From Alcaligenaceae bacterium (GTDB taxonomy: Bacteria; Pseudomonadota; Gammaproteobacteria; Burkholderiales; Burkholderiaceae_B): 7,444 bases of DNA. Under the pieces are notes generated by a model. The model searched no databases. It was not told the DNA's origin and saw nothing but the letters and a program-made list of their open reading frames with translations. The translations under genes were made by a program, and so were the position numbers. How positions within the stretch are numbered: the first letter of the stretch is position 1; each line of letters starts with the position of its first letter. Below, in pieces: positions 6,182 through 7,444 of this stretch. The DNA is taken from contig JAJUJN010000099.1 of assembly GCA_029265335.1 (NCBI GenBank), positions 1 to 7,444 on the forward strand. The letters are read 5' to 3'.

Positions 6182-7444
6182 GCCGCGCGCTCGCGCTCGG
6201 CCTCCTGCAGTTCGCGCCAGAGTATCTTGCCGACAGCCGACTTGGGCAGGCTATCCACGAACTCCACGATACGGGGATATTTGTAGGCCGCCATGCGCTC
6301 GCGGCACCAGGCGATGAGGTCTTCTGCGGTGAGTCGTTCACGACCCTCAGCGGTGGGTATCACGAACACCTTCACCGTTTCGCCACGATATGCGTCGGGC
6401 ACACCGATCACACAGACCTCCTGGATGAGCGGATGGGCATACATGGCCGCCTCCACCTCGGCGGGATACACCTTGAGCCCCGAAGCGTTGATCATCCGCT
6501 TGGCCCGATCGGTGATGAAGTAATAGCCTTCTTCGTCGGCATGGCCGATATCGCCGGTGCGGAACCACGACTTGCCGTTGAGTTCCACAAAGGCTTCGGC
6601 GGTGTCCTCGGGCCGGTTCCAATAACCCTGAAACAGCTGAGGGCCCCGCACCACGATTTCGCCGGTTTCGCCCTGAGGAAGAAGCTCGTGGGTTTCGGGG
6701 TCGATCACCGCCGCTTCGGTGTCGAAGAATGGCACACCACCGCTGCGTTGGCGGGGTCGAAAGATGGGATTGAGATGGGTGGTGGCAGCGGTTTCGGTGA
6801 GCCCGTAGCCTTCGATGAAAGGCAGACCCCAGGCGGATTCCATGCGCTCCCAGACTTCGCGCGGCATGCTGGCGCCACCCGCGGTGACGCGTCGGAGCGC
6901 ACTGAGGTCGTATTCACGCCAGTCGTCTTGCGAAAAAATGTCGATGATGGCCGTGGGCGGCAGACTGGCATGGCCAATCCGCTCGCGCGCCAGTAATTCG
7001 AGGCCCAGGCGACGGTTCCATCGCGGCAGCACCACCACCGTGCCGCCTGAATATACAGGCAGGTGCAGGGCGTGCATTTGTCCGGACACGTGATACATGG
7101 GCACCAGGCCGAGGCAGTGCGTGCCCGGCGCCATCACGTGCCATAACGCCTGGCCGGCGATATTGTGCATCAGGCTGGCATGCGTGTGCACACAGGCTTT
7201 GGCCTTGCCGGTGGAGCCCGAGGTATAGGGCAGCGCACAGATATCCTCGGGCTGGGCTTGCGGCGCCGGCGCCCACGAGGTGCATTGCAGAGCTTCATGC
7301 CAAGGCGTGGTGCCGGCATGCGACTCGCGCTCGGCCAGCACGGTCTCCACCTGCGAGCGCGTGATCTGGCGGACCTGGTCGAGCGCATCGAGGTTCAGCG
7401 GATCGTCCATCGCCAGCGTCAGCACGCCGTCGATGAAGAACATC
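6175..7444 (-). CDS. AMP-binding acyl-CoA synthetase, N-terminus cut by window edge
   Basis: This is an ANL-superfamily enzyme that activates a carboxylic acid, probably a fatty acid, with ATP to an acyl-adenylate and then to acyl-CoA. The visible 422 residues (counted from the right edge) include the P-loop YTSGSTGK (73-80), the YGLTET motif (213-218), WFRTGD with Asp298, the hinge region DRAKR (312-316), the A8 block GLKVYPAEVE (322-331), and the C-terminal PKSAVGK with the catalytic Lys406. The stop is TAG (6177-6175 on the minus strand). Family members are about 500-560 residues with the P-loop further in, so roughly 100-140 N-terminal residues are missing, and the Met at 7443 is very likely internal. 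All core motifs are intact. Chain-length or substrate preference cannot be read from sequence, though the pattern is FadD-like rather than acetyl-CoA synthetase-like. The 3' end overlaps rsgA by 7 bases. Confidence 0.93.
   Translation of the reverse strand, partial: MFFIDGVLTLAMDDPLNLDALDQVRQITRSQVETVLAERESHAGTTPWHEALQCTSWAPAPQAQPEDICALPYTSGSTGKAKACVHTHASLMHNIAGQALWHVMAPGTHCLGLVPMYHVSGQMHALHLPVYSGGTVVVLPRWNRRLGLELLARERIGHASLPPTAIIDIFSQDDWREYDLSALRRVTAGGASMPREVWERMESAWGLPFIEGYGLTETAATTHLNPIFRPRQRSGGVPFFDTEAAVIDPETHELLPQGETGEIVVRGPQLFQGYWNRPEDTAEAFVELNGKSWFRTGDIGHADEEGYYFITDRAKRMINASGLKVYPAEVEAAMYAHPLIQEVCVIGVPDAYRGETVKVFVIPTAEGRERLTAEDLIAWCRERMAAYKYPRIVEFVDSLPKSAVGKILWRELQEAERERAAQ

Noticed and set aside
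6178..6996. 272-residue open frame on the plus strand after rsgA
   Set aside because: It lies wholly antisense to the acyl-CoA ligase, whose adenylation motifs are intact. Its His/Gly-rich content is typical of a shadow frame.
1..7444. Mobile elements, CRISPR arrays, tRNA genes, defence or phage genes
   Set aside because: I looked for direct or tandem repeats, transposase or integrase motifs and tRNA-like arms, and saw none. Gene content is housekeeping and composition looks uniform, so I do not claim a novel system.

Overview
The window is a compact, high-GC bacterial chromosomal segment, most likely from a betaproteobacterium of the order Burkholderiales and perhaps Alcaligenaceae (Bordetella-like). 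This rests on the protein sequences, the type B L31 gene at the left edge and the strong G/C third-position bias. It is an inference, since no rRNA or other taxonomic marker is present. Seven protein genes fill almost all of the sequence. Only two gaps are non-coding: 241-314 and 3957-4025, about 143 bases together. I found no tRNA, rRNA, mobile element, CRISPR array or long repeat.

Left part (1-3445, + strand): the 3' end of rpmE2 (ribosomal protein L31 type B) is followed by a strong intrinsic terminator. Next come a GT-C/ArnT-like membrane glycosyltransferase and a NorM-type MATE transporter. These two are joined by an ATGA stop/start overlap and probably form a two-gene operon.

Middle (3411-6181): orn (oligoribonuclease) lies on the minus strand and its 3' end overlaps the MATE gene by 35 bases. 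From a 69-base gap, orn runs leftward and an operon of a Ste24-type M48 membrane metalloprotease plus rsgA (ribosome-assembly GTPase, again an ATGA overlap) runs rightward. Candidate -10 boxes for the two directions lie within about 25 bases of each other.

Right part (6175-7444, - strand): the C-terminal three quarters or so of an acyl-CoA synthetase (AMP-binding family). It runs off the right edge and its stop overlaps the end of rsgA by 7 bases.

Functionally this is mostly housekeeping: translation and ribosome maturation (L31, RsgA), end-stage RNA/dinucleotide degradation (Orn), membrane protein proteolysis (M48), multidrug export (MATE), envelope glycosylation (GT-C) and fatty acid activation. 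I see no convincing undescribed system. The points worth a second look are the overlapping divergent promoters at orn/M48, the two convergent gene overlaps without terminators, the unexplained transcription source of the glycosyltransferase gene, and its pairing with a MATE transporter.
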